NCBI RefSeq assembly: GCF_937910335.1
Contig: NZ_CALEMX010000074.1
Location: forward strand, 1-38,737
Direction of reading: 5' to 3'
Length of the DNA stretch: 38,737 nt
Source of the DNA: an uncultured Gimesia sp.
GTDB lineage: Bacteria; Planctomycetota; Planctomycetia; Planctomycetales; Planctomycetaceae
Under the pieces are notes generated by a model. The model did no database searches, was not told the DNA's origin, and saw only the letters and a list, made by a program, of their open reading frames with translations. A program made the translations under genes and the position numbers. Positions 9,325 to 18,328 of this stretch are shown here, piece by piece. The number at the start of each line of letters is the position of its first letter. Within the stretch, counting starts at the first letter, position 1.

Positions 9325-10369
9325 CACGTTTTTCCTGAGAGGAATCCACAGAAATGAGTTGTATCAATCGGTCTACAATCTTATCAGGAGTCATTCCCTC
9401 AGCTTCTGCGTTGAAATTGGTGATGATGCGGTGTCTTAAAACAGGATGTGCCACTGCTCGCACATCGTCCGTACTCACATACATCCGTCCGTGTAGAATG
9501 GCCCGCGCTTTCGCCCCCAGGATCAAATTCTGACTGGCACGTGGCCCAGCGCCCCAACTGACAAACTCGCGTATGAAGTCGGGGATATCATCAGAGTTCG
9601 AATCATCGCCTTGCAGGACGCGTGTCATACGGGCAAATTGCATGGCATAGCGGATAATATGATCCGCCACCGGTACTTTTCGAACGAGAGACTGAAATGA
9701 TAACAGCTCATCCATCTCCAGCACTTTTTTAACAGAATAGGAATCGTCAGACGTCGTCTGCCGCACGATGGCAAATTCTTCCTCTTCGCTCGGGTAATCG
9801 ACTTTAATCTCAAACATGAAGCGATCCAGTTGCGCTTCAGGCAGTGGATACGTTCCCTCCTGTTCAATCGGATTTTGAGTTGCCAGTACAAAAAAGGGAA
9901 CAGGCAGTTTGTGTTTTCGGCCTCCTGCAGTGACCTGATGTTCCTGCATTGCTTCCAGCAAAGCGGCTTGCGTTTTGGGAGGTGTCCGGTTGATTTCATC
10001 GGCGAGTACCACATTCGAAAACACAGGACCTGGCAGAAATTTGAAATCACGATTGCCGGTACTTTTATCTTCCTGAATGACATCGGTTCCTGTAATGTCA
10101 GCCGGCATTAAATCGGGTGTAAACTGCACGCGGTTGAAAGTCAGATTCAATGTATCCGCCAGGGTATGCACGATTAATGTTTTCGCCAGACCAGGTACAC
10201 CTACCAGTAGGCTATGACCGCCGGCTAACAGAGAGATCATTAACTCTTCAACTACCTGATGCTGACCGATAATCACTCGGTTCACTTCCTGCATCAGTTG
10301 CTCATATGCCTGATTTAATTTTTCAACGGCTTCCAGATCGGAAGATTCCATCGTAGGGTCGCTGCTCAC
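9281..10369 (-). CDS. MoxR-family AAA+ ATPase (operon copy, 362 aa)
   Basis: The AAA+ core is complete: Walker A as GVPGLAKT (57-64), the variant usual for this subgroup; Walker B VVLADEINR with D124/E125; the ATQNPIEQEGTYPLPEAQLDRFMFE segment with sensor 1 and arginine finger region; and a C-terminal lid (ASQNLILGAKARAILHGR). It is predicted to hydrolyse ATP to remodel or activate the VWA-domain partners encoded downstream. The frame opens with GTG at 10369; an ATG six codons in (10351) is an alternative and neither has a strong Shine-Dalgarno. It is separated by 107 bp from the upstream hydrolase, and overlaps DUF58 by 44 bp. Confidence 0.93.
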   Translation of the reverse strand: MSSDPTMESSDLEAVEKLNQAYEQLMQEVNRVIIGQHQVVEELMISLLAGGHSLLVGVPGLAKTLIVHTLADTLNLTFNRVQFTPDLMPADITGTDVIQEDKSTGNRDFKFLPGPVFSNVVLADEINRTPPKTQAALLEAMQEHQVTAGGRKHKLPVPFFVLATQNPIEQEGTYPLPEAQLDRFMFEIKVDYPSEEEEFAIVRQTTSDDSYSVKKVLEMDELLSFQSLVRKVPVADHIIRYAMQFARMTRVLQGDDSNSDDIPDFIREFVSWGAGPRASQNLILGAKARAILHGRMYVSTDDVRAVAHPVLRHRIITNFNAEAEGMTPDKIVDRLIQLISVDSSQEKRDERLPQVFRSTDAR

Positions 10370-10433
10370 GATATTGCCAGTTTCTTGTTCGAAGAAAAGA
10401 AAAATGCCCCCTCATTGTGGGTACCACCATTGT

Positions 10434-10451
10434 GACGGGCCACTACCCGTC
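10434..10451. terminator. Hairpin between hydrolase and moxR
   Basis: GACGGG (10434-10439) pairs with CCCGTC (10446-10451) across a 6-nt loop. It lies 26 nt after the stop of the hydrolase gene on the minus strand. A T-rich run (TTTTTCTTTTC) follows about 35 nt further on. It may terminate or process the hydrolase transcript, making moxR-DUF58-batA a separate unit. The T-run is not directly adjacent, so this is weak. Confidence 0.3.
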
Positions 10452-10476
10452 GATGCAAGGCTCTTTGGCATTGTTC

Positions 10477-12585
10477 TTAACTGTCAGCGCCTTTTGCTCC
10501 CCAGGGAGAAATTTGCGTAAGTCCTTTGGAAACTTTTAGTTCGGCATAGCAATCAGGCATATCAAAGGTCGTTAATACGTTCGGGATCAACGTAGATAAA
10601 GGCCAGTCATAATGTTCTGTCTCTGCAATCTCACTGAAGGATGTCAGTGCATTTTTCAGCGTTACCCGTTTCACCTGTGGCGAAAACAGGGCGGCAAAAG
10701 TCGCCGGTAATGCCCCCCAGCCTCGACCGATCAAGTGAATGTCAGTATGTCCATTTGCGGAGAGCCAGTTGAGTACTCGTAGAACGTCAAACGTCTTTTG
10801 GCCGAGATAGGGATCATCCAACATCACGGCATGCGCTGCATAAAAATAATCACTACCATATGGTGTAAAGAATGAATTAGGGCTTGTCGTATCGGGCAGT
10901 GATTCCCCAATTCCACGCACATCACATGTATAAAGGACGCGTCCTTTTTCCTGGCTGGCCTTCTTTAAAAGTGGTTCCTCTTTCAGTTCCGTATCAGAGG
11001 AAACGTGTGAAATATATAACGTCGCCTGTTTGCCTGCATCCTGAGGTGGACGGGAATAAAGTCGCTCATCAGAAACCCGATAGACGATCGCCTGAATACC
11101 AGGCTCCGTTTCAATGGCATAAGTAATGGTGTTTTTGAGGGGATAATTTTTGCCTCCCCGGTTTCGCAAGATGCGGTAATCGGGAGTGCCCTCTACATGT
11201 TTCAACCGCAGTGTTTCTGCGACCGCCGACATGAGGGCTGCGCCAGATTTTGGTTTGCGTTGTTTTGCCAGTTCCTGAGATCGATGAGCCGTAAAATGAT
11301 GAATTGGCTTGGAGCCAACGTCGGCCACTGATCCTTTGGGAGTACACCAGAGTGTTTCATCTTTCTCTATGGTGAGTTCCGGCTCTTTTGTTTCGTCAGA
11401 AATTCCGCTTGCCAGATTAAACCATTCATACATGGCCTCTCGATTTTCCTGCGAATAACCATGATAGGTTGGTCCCACAAAATGTGAAACATTTTCTGCC
11501 TTGCCTAGAAGTTTATAAAGCCGTTTCAATCGCAGATAGGCCTCGCGCGCACCACGTACATCAAAATAATCCCGTTCCTTACTCAAAATTCGAACAGGGT
11601 TCGGAGCCTGCGCTGCTAAAAAGTCGGCATGGTCCAGTTCCAGAGCTAATACTTTCGGCGGACATTGTTCCGTGTCCGCAGGAAGTTCGTTTTCCATATT
11701 CCGCCGGAATGTTGTGACAAAACAACTGGGCGCTGCCATCGTCCACCGCGGTTCGACTCCACATAACCAGGTAGTCATCGTTCCGCCTCCGGAATTACCG
11801 GTGACACCAACCCGTTTAGGATCGACTTCTTTGCGGGTTAACAGATAATCCAATGCGCGAATCCCATCCCAGGCGCGCCACATCGCCAGATTTTCGCCAA
11901 CCAGATATTGTTGGTTGCCGCCATGCAGATGCTCGCGAACGCCGACGCCAATTGTTGATTTCAGATCGTCACCACTGTATTGAACTCGCTCACCCTGGCC
12001 GATCGGGTCATAAATGAGAACGACGTATCCCTTTTTGGCCAGTCCCTGTGAAAACGACTGATAAGCAGTTTCTGCTTTGCCATTGTGCGAGTGGCCACAA
12101 GTCCCCACGACAGCCGGTGCCGGTTGTTTGATGTCTTTCGGAAGATAAAGATTCGCGGTCACAAGAAAACCAGGGCGGCTTTCAAACGTAATGTTTTTAA
12201 TGGTGTATGTGTTACGGTCAGTCGTTTTCGTTATACGGGCATTTAAAGCAGTGCGTTCGGGGTTAGGACCAAAGGCTTCCCGAATTCGTTTTTGCACGAA
12301 ACGCACATATTCCTCAGCATCGGCTTTGGTTTTTAAAGCATCCAGTCGCTGGATCGTTTTGGCTTCCTGCGCTCTGACCCTGCGAACAAAGTATTCCTGT
12401 ACCATTCGCGGGAAACGATTCAATGCTTCCGGTTTTGGATGAGATGCAGTAGGGGCGGCCGACAGTTCCTGAATCACTAAGTTCTCTAACAAACTTAAGC
12501 CAGCCAGGCCAATCCCTCCTCTTTGTATAAAAGAACGCCGAGAGAGATCCTCGAACCGGTCAATCGACTGTTTTGAGTCCGACAT
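10477..12585 (-). CDS. Tat-exported tandem alpha/beta hydrolase (acetylxylan esterase-like), 702 aa
   Basis: The N-terminus has a twin-arginine signal (SRRSFIQRGGIGLAGLSLL, residues 15-33), so it is probably exported folded. Residues about 85-390 form a complete alpha/beta hydrolase of the acetylxylan-esterase/peptidase-S9-like group. It has GTCGHSHNGK, YDPIGQGERV, nucleophile elbow GNSGGG with S265, acid D339 or D342, and H375 (THGYSQENREAMYEW in context). Residues about 490-702 look like a second, shorter alpha/beta hydrolase: DVRGIGES matches the oxyanion-side strand, and the elbow at 620-624 reads GRGWG with Gly622 where serine is needed. No catalytic histidine follows, so the second domain is probably non-catalytic. 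Substrate is likely an esterified polysaccharide, by family. Start ATG has AGGA at a good distance. It lies upstream of the moxR operon on the same strand. Confidence 0.8.
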   Translation of the reverse strand: MSDSKQSIDRFEDLSRRSFIQRGGIGLAGLSLLENLVIQELSAAPTASHPKPEALNRFPRMVQEYFVRRVRAQEAKTIQRLDALKTKADAEEYVRFVQKRIREAFGPNPERTALNARITKTTDRNTYTIKNITFESRPGFLVTANLYLPKDIKQPAPAVVGTCGHSHNGKAETAYQSFSQGLAKKGYVVLIYDPIGQGERVQYSGDDLKSTIGVGVREHLHGGNQQYLVGENLAMWRAWDGIRALDYLLTRKEVDPKRVGVTGNSGGGTMTTWLCGVEPRWTMAAPSCFVTTFRRNMENELPADTEQCPPKVLALELDHADFLAAQAPNPVRILSKERDYFDVRGAREAYLRLKRLYKLLGKAENVSHFVGPTYHGYSQENREAMYEWFNLASGISDETKEPELTIEKDETLWCTPKGSVADVGSKPIHHFTAHRSQELAKQRKPKSGAALMSAVAETLRLKHVEGTPDYRILRNRGGKNYPLKNTITYAIETEPGIQAIVYRVSDERLYSRPPQDAGKQATLYISHVSSDTELKEEPLLKKASQEKGRVLYTCDVRGIGESLPDTTSPNSFFTPYGSDYFYAAHAVMLDDPYLGQKTFDVLRVLNWLSANGHTDIHLIGRGWGALPATFAALFSPQVKRVTLKNALTSFSEIAETEHYDWPLSTLIPNVLTTFDMPDCYAELKVSKGLTQISPWGAKGADS

Positions 12586-12933
12586 AATGAATCATCCTGA
12601 TGAAAATTAAATAATAATGATAAAATAATTGAAGAACGGTCTCGCTTCAATCCATAGAATTCAACACGCCGAAACAGGGTATACAGATTCAAATAATGCT
12701 GGCTACATGTGTTGATTGTTCTTGAATCTTGGTTTTCTTTACAATTAGCTTCTCTATAATGGAATTCATTCACACAATTGTACAGAATTATTTTACCTGT
12801 TTTTGCATTATTCCATAACAGCTAAGAATCTGTGAATTGAAATGAATGGTAGATTCCTGTAATTCTGAACCTTTTTAGAACGATTGTGCTCCCCGCTGCA
12901 TCAGTAGACATTCCCTTCAGAAATGGATCATAA
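12586..12933. other. 348-bp divergent intergenic region with nested inverted repeats
   Basis: No gene is supported here. A plus-strand TATAAT lies at 12755-12760 with a poor TTGGTT at 12729-12734 (spacer 20). ACAATTGT (12774-12781) is an 8-bp palindrome. CAGAATTA at 12783-12790 is matched by its complement TAATTCTG at 12860-12867, enclosing GAATCT (12826-12831) with AGATTC (12851-12856). These could be operator sites for the divergent genes, but AT-rich chance pairing is possible. Confidence 0.3.
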
Positions 12934-13887
12934 ATGGAAGTTCGTACCCAGCAAGAGACAGCAAGTCTGGTCAAGACCCTTCACGAAAATATTTCCAGCG
13001 TCCTTATAGGCAAGCCGGAAGTGGTACAGCTCGCAATCGTCACATTATTAGCGGAAGGCCATATTCTGATCGAAGATGCGCCGGGTGTTGGGAAAACATC
13101 ATTGGCGAAAGCCATTGCCAAGAGTTTGGATTGTAATTACACACGGGTTCAGTTCACACCAGACATGCTGCCATCGGATATCCTGGGATCGAATGTCTTT
13201 CTTCCTAATCTTGGCGAATTCGAATTCCGGAAAGGCCCGATCTTTTCCAATGTACTTCTAGCTGATGAAATTAATCGCACGCCTCCTCGCACTCAAAGTG
13301 CACTGTTAGAAGCAATGAATGAAGGGCAGGTGAGTGTAGAAGGACAAACAATTACATTGCAACCTCCGTTCTTTGTTTTAGCGACTCAAAATCCATTTGA
13401 ATTTGAAGGAACATACCCTTTACCGGAAAATCAACTTGATCGTTTCATGATGTGTATTGATATTGGATATCCGGAACGATCGACTGAACGCGAAGTTCTG
13501 ATCCAGCATCGCTCAGGCGAACCTGTGAATACACTACAGCCTGTGCTGACGATCAAGCAATTAAGGGTACTGCAACAAGCCGTCAGCGATGTACGAATCG
13601 ATGACGCTTTGACGGATTACATTTTGGAAATTGTAGATATCACTCGTAATCATCCCGAACTCACGCTGGGTGTCAGCACACGTGGAGCCATTACATACTC
13701 ACATGCTGCCCAAGGCAAGGCATTGACTGAAGGGCGAGACTATGTCACCCCGGATGATATCAAGGAGTTGGCAGTGCCTGTGTTAGCACATCGTGTCATT
13801 ACTAAATCACTGGTACGGGAAAATCAACGAGCGCGTGCCAGTGAAATCATACGACAGATTCTGCAACAGGCTGCGGTTCCAGGATAA
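12934..13887 (+). CDS. MoxR-family AAA+ ATPase (solitary copy, 317 aa)
   Basis: A second MoxR-type ATPase, clearly divergent from the operon copy. Walker A is the canonical DAPGVGKT (48-55), Walker B is LLADEINR (D111/E112), and FVLATQNPFEFEGTYPLPE and the LDRFMM segment are conserved. Together with the C-terminal lid (ELTLGVSTRGAITYSHAAQG) this completes the AAA+ module at the usual length of about 320 residues. This subgroup is normally followed by a DUF58 gene. Here the next gene, 200 bp on, is a thioredoxin/DsbD fusion, so its DUF58/VWA partners must be elsewhere or be those of the nearby minus-strand operon. Start ATG at 12934; the Shine-Dalgarno is weak. Confidence 0.93.
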   Translation: MEVRTQQETASLVKTLHENISSVLIGKPEVVQLAIVTLLAEGHILIEDAPGVGKTSLAKAIAKSLDCNYTRVQFTPDMLPSDILGSNVFLPNLGEFEFRKGPIFSNVLLADEINRTPPRTQSALLEAMNEGQVSVEGQTITLQPPFFVLATQNPFEFEGTYPLPENQLDRFMMCIDIGYPERSTEREVLIQHRSGEPVNTLQPVLTIKQLRVLQQAVSDVRIDDALTDYILEIVDITRNHPELTLGVSTRGAITYSHAAQGKALTEGRDYVTPDDIKELAVPVLAHRVITKSLVRENQRARASEIIRQILQQAAVPG

Positions 13888-14088
13888 AATAGGGGTTCCA
13901 CTTTCTTCAGAAACGTGTGGTATCACACTGAAATGTTCCGGTTCTTCCAATATTAAATAGTCGTCAGTATCAGTATAAGATAAGATACCCTAACCCGCCG
14001 TCGGTAAAGTCGTAGTTCGACAAGCCGCCAGAAACCTGAAATGTATTACCGGGCTATGAGCCATCTGCCCGCACCTGGAGGAACAAAA

Positions 14089-16761
14089 ATGGATTTGAAC
14101 CAAAAATCAAACTGGTGGTTCGCCCTGATTCTTAGCACTTTTTTCATTAGCTCCCACTGGAGCCAGCAAATGTTATCTGCCAATGATGATTCTAAGAAGG
14201 CGTCGAAACAAAATGCATCAGAGTCGACAGATACAAAATTAAGTGACTCAAAAAAAGAATCACCCCAATTTACAAACAGGCTCGCGAAAGAGACCAGTCC
14301 CTACCTTCTCCTGCACAAGCATAACCCGGTAGACTGGTATCCCTGGGGCCCTGCCGCATTTGAAAAAGCAAAAAAAGAAAACAAAATCATCTTTCTCTCA
14401 ATTGGGTACAGCAGCTGTTACTGGTGCCATGTGATGGAACGTCTGGTTTTTGAAAATCCCAAAATCGCTGAATATATGAACAAGCATTTCGTGAATATTA
14501 AGGTCGATCGCGAAGAGCGGCCTGATATCGATGATATTTATATGACTTCGTTAAGTGTTTATTTTCACCTCATTGGCGCACCCGGGAATGGTGGCTGGCC
14601 TTTATCGATGTTTTTAACTCCGGATCGAGAACCGTTTGCCGGAGGTACCTACTTCCCTCCCACGGATGAGGGAGGCCGAATGAGCTTCCCGCGCGTCTTG
14701 CAACGCGTGCATGAACTCTGGACAGAAGACAAAAAACAAGTCAGTCAGAGTGCAACCATCATTGCTCGTGAAGTAGCACGCCTGCAAAAAGAAGAAGCGG
14801 CAGCGGAACCAGTTCTGATCGAAAGTAAACTGGTCAAAGCGGGAGTCAGGTCGGTCAATGCCAGCTATGATGCGGAATTCGGCGGAATTGATTTTTCTAA
14901 AGTCAGTCCGAACTCACCTAAGTTTCCGACTTCATCCAAACTCGTGTTGTTGCAGTATGACATCCAGTCTTCTGCCAGTGATGCGACGTCAGCAGAGTCT
15001 GCCAAAGTCCTGTATCATACACTCACTGCGATGGCTAACGGTGGGATCTATGATCATCTGGGAGGTGGCTTTCATCGTTACAGTACTGACCGTTACTGGC
15101 ACGTTCCTCACTTTGAAAAAATGCTCTATGATAACGGGCAACTGGCTTCGCTTTACGCAAATGCTTTTGCTCAAACAGGCAATGTTCAATATAAAAACGT
15201 TACCGAAGGAATTATTGACTTCGTTCTCCGCGAATTGACGGATTCTCAAGGAGGATTTTATTCCGCCCTTGATGCCGAAACCGATGGCATTGAAGGTGAG
15301 AATTATGCCTGGTCTCAGGATGAACTCAAAACCACTCTTGGTGATGATTATACTTTGTTTGCCGAATTCTACGGCTTAAACGAGCCTTCCCGCTTCGAAC
15401 ACGGCTATGTGTTACATCGCGTCATATCGTTAGAGGAATTTGCCAAAAAGAAGAAAACAACTCCTGCAGCACTCGAGACCAAATTCGCGGCGATGCGACA
15501 AAAACTGCACACCATTCGTAATAAAAGAAAGCCGCTTTTAAAAGATGATAAAATTCTGACCAGCTGGAATGGTTTGATGATTGAAGGGATGGCGACAGCC
15601 GGTCGAGTGTTGAAACGTCCCGAATACACCGCGGCTGCTGAAAAAGCAGCGCAGTTTATTCTCGATAACATGCGCGATGAACAAGGTCACTTGTATCGCA
15701 GCTATCGTTCAGGGCAGGCACGACTGAATGCGTATCTGGATGACTATGCGTTTCTCGTGCGAGGTTTACTGGCCTTATATCAGACGACAGACAAACAGCA
15801 ATGGCTGGATCAAGCCCGTCAATTAACGGATTTGCAGATCGAGCTGTTCTGGGATCAGAAAGAGCATGGCTTCTTTTTTACCACGCATGACCACGAAAAA
15901 TTAATTGCACGCACAAAAAATGCATACGATTCTGCAATTCCGTCCGGTAACAGCATCAGCACCCGAAATCTGATTCTCTTATCCGAACTGACTAAAGAAC
16001 CGAAATATCACAAATACGCTAACCAGACCCTGCAATTGTTTGGAAGAATCATCAAACGTTATCCCGGGCGCTGTGCCCAACTGGTGCAGGCGGTTGGTGA
16101 ATCGCTCGCATCTACCGACGACGGAAAACAATCAGCAATTTCCTCCCCCGCAGATGATTTCACACCAATTGACGAATTCAGATTAGTGCAAGCATCTCAA
16201 TTTCAATCAATTGAAAATTCGGAACAATTAGCGGCTGTAAATCCCGGTGTGGAATTACTTCTCGCTGCCGGTTTAGGCCAGACAAGCCAAAAGAAAAAAC
16301 TGGTCTCCGCTAAAGCTTATCTCTCCGTCGATAAATTGCCGGCTGGCAAAATCTGTCAGGTTGCGATTGTGTTGAACATAGAAAAAGGCTGGCACATCAA
16401 CACGAATCCTTCCAGCCCCGATTTTCTGGTTCCCACCACGTTTACCATTAAGTCAAATCAGAACGTGAAATTATCCAAGGTCAAATATCCCGCCGGTCAT
16501 GCCTTTGAGGTGGAAAATTTCGATCAACCGCTCCAGGTTTATGAAAAACAGGTCGTCATTCGCGGTATATTAGAAATTCCCGCCGAGGCGGGTGGAAAAG
16601 AGGAGCAGCTCGAACTCAATGTAAAATACCAAGCTTGTAATGATAAGACCTGTATTCGCCCGACGACAGTCAGTCTAAAGGGAAAGTTTCGGGTTGCAAA
16701 ACCCGGTGAACCAATTAAACAAATGAATCAGCAATGGTTTCAACCCAGTCTGAAAAATTGA
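14089..16761 (+). CDS. YyaL/DUF255 thioredoxin-glycosidase-like protein fused to a DsbD-alpha domain
   Basis: A start at ATG 14089 is chosen over 14041 because GGAGGA lies just upstream and a signal peptide follows directly ([16 protein letters not shown], then a Ser/Lys-rich spacer). The 890-residue product has a DUF255 thioredoxin-like domain with [13 protein letters not shown]-type start and the redox motif CYWCHVM (C110, C113). Then comes an (alpha/alpha)6 six-hairpin-like region ([38 protein letters not shown]), as in YyaL/SPATA20. The last about 125 residues (from [11 protein letters not shown]) resemble the N-terminal periplasmic domain of DsbD. They carry a cysteine pair in YQACNDKTC, the kind that takes electrons from DsbD and passes them to clients. 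It probably acts in the cell envelope in disulfide reduction; the YyaL substrate is not known. Followed by pyk after 67 bp. Confidence 0.85.
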   Translation: MDLNQKSNWWFALILSTFFISSHWSQQMLSANDDSKKASKQNASESTDTKLSDSKKESPQFTNRLAKETSPYLLLHKHNPVDWYPWGPAAFEKAKKENKIIFLSIGYSSCYWCHVMERLVFENPKIAEYMNKHFVNIKVDREERPDIDDIYMTSLSVYFHLIGAPGNGGWPLSMFLTPDREPFAGGTYFPPTDEGGRMSFPRVLQRVHELWTEDKKQVSQSATIIAREVARLQKEEAAAEPVLIESKLVKAGVRSVNASYDAEFGGIDFSKVSPNSPKFPTSSKLVLLQYDIQSSASDATSAESAKVLYHTLTAMANGGIYDHLGGGFHRYSTDRYWHVPHFEKMLYDNGQLASLYANAFAQTGNVQYKNVTEGIIDFVLRELTDSQGGFYSALDAETDGIEGENYAWSQDELKTTLGDDYTLFAEFYGLNEPSRFEHGYVLHRVISLEEFAKKKKTTPAALETKFAAMRQKLHTIRNKRKPLLKDDKILTSWNGLMIEGMATAGRVLKRPEYTAAAEKAAQFILDNMRDEQGHLYRSYRSGQARLNAYLDDYAFLVRGLLALYQTTDKQQWLDQARQLTDLQIELFWDQKEHGFFFTTHDHEKLIARTKNAYDSAIPSGNSISTRNLILLSELTKEPKYHKYANQTLQLFGRIIKRYPGRCAQLVQAVGESLASTDDGKQSAISSPADDFTPIDEFRLVQASQFQSIENSEQLAAVNPGVELLLAAGLGQTSQKKKLVSAKAYLSVDKLPAGKICQVAIVLNIEKGWHINTNPSSPDFLVPTTFTIKSNQNVKLSKVKYPAGHAFEVENFDQPLQVYEKQVVIRGILEIPAEAGGKEEQLELNVKYQACNDKTCIRPTTVSLKGKFRVAKPGEPIKQMNQQWFQPSLKN

Positions 16762-16828
16762 GTTTGTGTTCTTCATTTCAAAGTGCGGTAGATAAATGAT
16801 GGTAATCAAAAAAAACTTCTAAAGGTTC

Positions 16829-18298
16829 ATGATGAGCGAAAATCAGTATGAAGAACAGCCGCTGGTAAAAACCAAAATCATAGCCACAGTCGGCCCCGCT
16901 TCCGATTCACATGACATGCTGGGCCGCCTGATTAAAGCCGGCGTCGATTTATTTCGATTGAATTTTGCACATGGAGGCCATGAAAAGCTGGCAGAGATTG
17001 TTAAAAATATCCATGAAATTTCGGAGGAATCAGGAATACCAATTGGAATTCTAGGTGATTTATCCGGTCCCAAAATTCGACTGGGGGTTTTGCCAGGTGG
17101 CGAAATCAAATGTCATCAAAATATGAATTTCCGCTTCATTCGAGGTCTGGAAACGAATAACCCGCAAGAATTAACGTGCACCTATGAGCCTTTGATCGAA
17201 GATCTTCGTGTTGGTGACCCGATACTTTTGGCCGATGGTATGGTCGCCATGCGCGTGGTTGAAAAATCAGCCGATGGGTCGTTTGTTGAGTGTATCGTAG
17301 AGCGGGAAGGCATCATTCGCAGTAAACAGGGAGTGAATCTGCCCGGCGTTCAACTCAGCACGCCGAGTCTGACAGAAAAAGACCTCAGAGACCTCGCCTG
17401 GGCAGTAGAACATGGACTTGATTATATCGGCTTGAGCTTTGTCCGATCTGCAGATGATATCAAACATCTGAATGAAGAAATCGACAAGCTGAATCCCGTT
17501 GACCGTCCACAAATTGTAGCCAAAATTGAAAAAATTGAAGCCGTCAGCGATATCGAACAAATACTCAAGCTAACCGATGCGGTCATGGTGGCACGCGGTG
17601 ATCTAGGTGTTGAAGTTGATATCGAACGCGTTCCCATCATTCAAAAACGCATCATTCATCTCTGCAATCAATCCCGAGTGCCAGTCATCACTGCCACGCA
17701 AATGCTCGATAGTATGCAGTTTAATACGTTTCCGACACGCGCAGAAGCCAGTGATGTGGCCAACGCTGTTCTAGATGGCAGTGATGCAGTCATGCTTTCC
17801 GGAGAAACCGCGGTGGGCGTCAGTCCCCTGGCAGCTGTGGAAATGATGAGCCGTATCGTGCGAGAAGCGGCCCGAATTCTCTCTTCTAATCTTCACTCGG
17901 AAGAAACGACCAGCAATCGCCGCCTGCATGCCCGCGAAGTCACAGAAGCGGTCACACTAGGGGCCGGTATCACAGCGGAAAAACTCGACGCGGATTTAAT
18001 GGTGACCTGCACACACGAAGGCAAAACGGCGATGGCGCTTTCCAAGCAGCGTCGGACCGTCCCTACAATTGCCTTAACCGATAGACCAGCGACCGCACGC
18101 CGCATGACCCTGTATTGGGGAGTCACTTCACTCCTGACAGACGTGGTTGATAAATCACCTCAGGAGATACTCAGATATATTACCAGTTATGGCAAAAAAA
18201 ATGGTTTCCTCACCACGGGCAGCCAGATTGTTTTGATTTCTGGAACCGACTGGACTTCCTTAGGGCATGACATGCTCCTGGTCCACGAAGTCAAATAA
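16829..18298 (+). CDS. pyk: Pyruvate kinase
   Basis: Converts phosphoenolpyruvate and ADP to pyruvate and ATP, the last step of glycolysis. The 489-residue frame has the N-terminal KTKIIATVGPAS, the substrate Arg in LFRLNFAHG, a B-domain insert (about 90-170), and IVAKIEKIEAV with the catalytic lysine. MVARGDLGVEV binds Mg2+ and substrate, followed by PVITATQMLDSM and PTRAEASDVANAVLDGSDAV. A regulatory C-terminal domain follows. AAAGG precedes paired ATG codons at 16829 and 16832; either may be used. It lies 67 bp after the YyaL fusion and 30 bp before the PQQ-repeat gene, so the three are probably co-transcribed. Confidence 0.97.
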   Translation: MMSENQYEEQPLVKTKIIATVGPASDSHDMLGRLIKAGVDLFRLNFAHGGHEKLAEIVKNIHEISEESGIPIGILGDLSGPKIRLGVLPGGEIKCHQNMNFRFIRGLETNNPQELTCTYEPLIEDLRVGDPILLADGMVAMRVVEKSADGSFVECIVEREGIIRSKQGVNLPGVQLSTPSLTEKDLRDLAWAVEHGLDYIGLSFVRSADDIKHLNEEIDKLNPVDRPQIVAKIEKIEAVSDIEQILKLTDAVMVARGDLGVEVDIERVPIIQKRIIHLCNQSRVPVITATQMLDSMQFNTFPTRAEASDVANAVLDGSDAVMLSGETAVGVSPLAAVEMMSRIVREAARILSSNLHSEETTSNRRLHAREVTEAVTLGAGITAEKLDADLMVTCTHEGKTAMALSKQRRTVPTIALTDRPATARRMTLYWGVTSLLTDVVDKSPQEILRYITSYGKKNGFLTTGSQIVLISGTDWTSLGHDMLLVHEVK

Positions 18299-18328
18299 CT
18301 TTTAAGAAACCGAATATCGGCCGAGGCA

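Noticed and set aside
9625-10083. 152-codon minus-strand frame
   Set aside because: Overlaps the MoxR gene in another frame; the product is Arg/Trp/Cys-rich and not protein-like.
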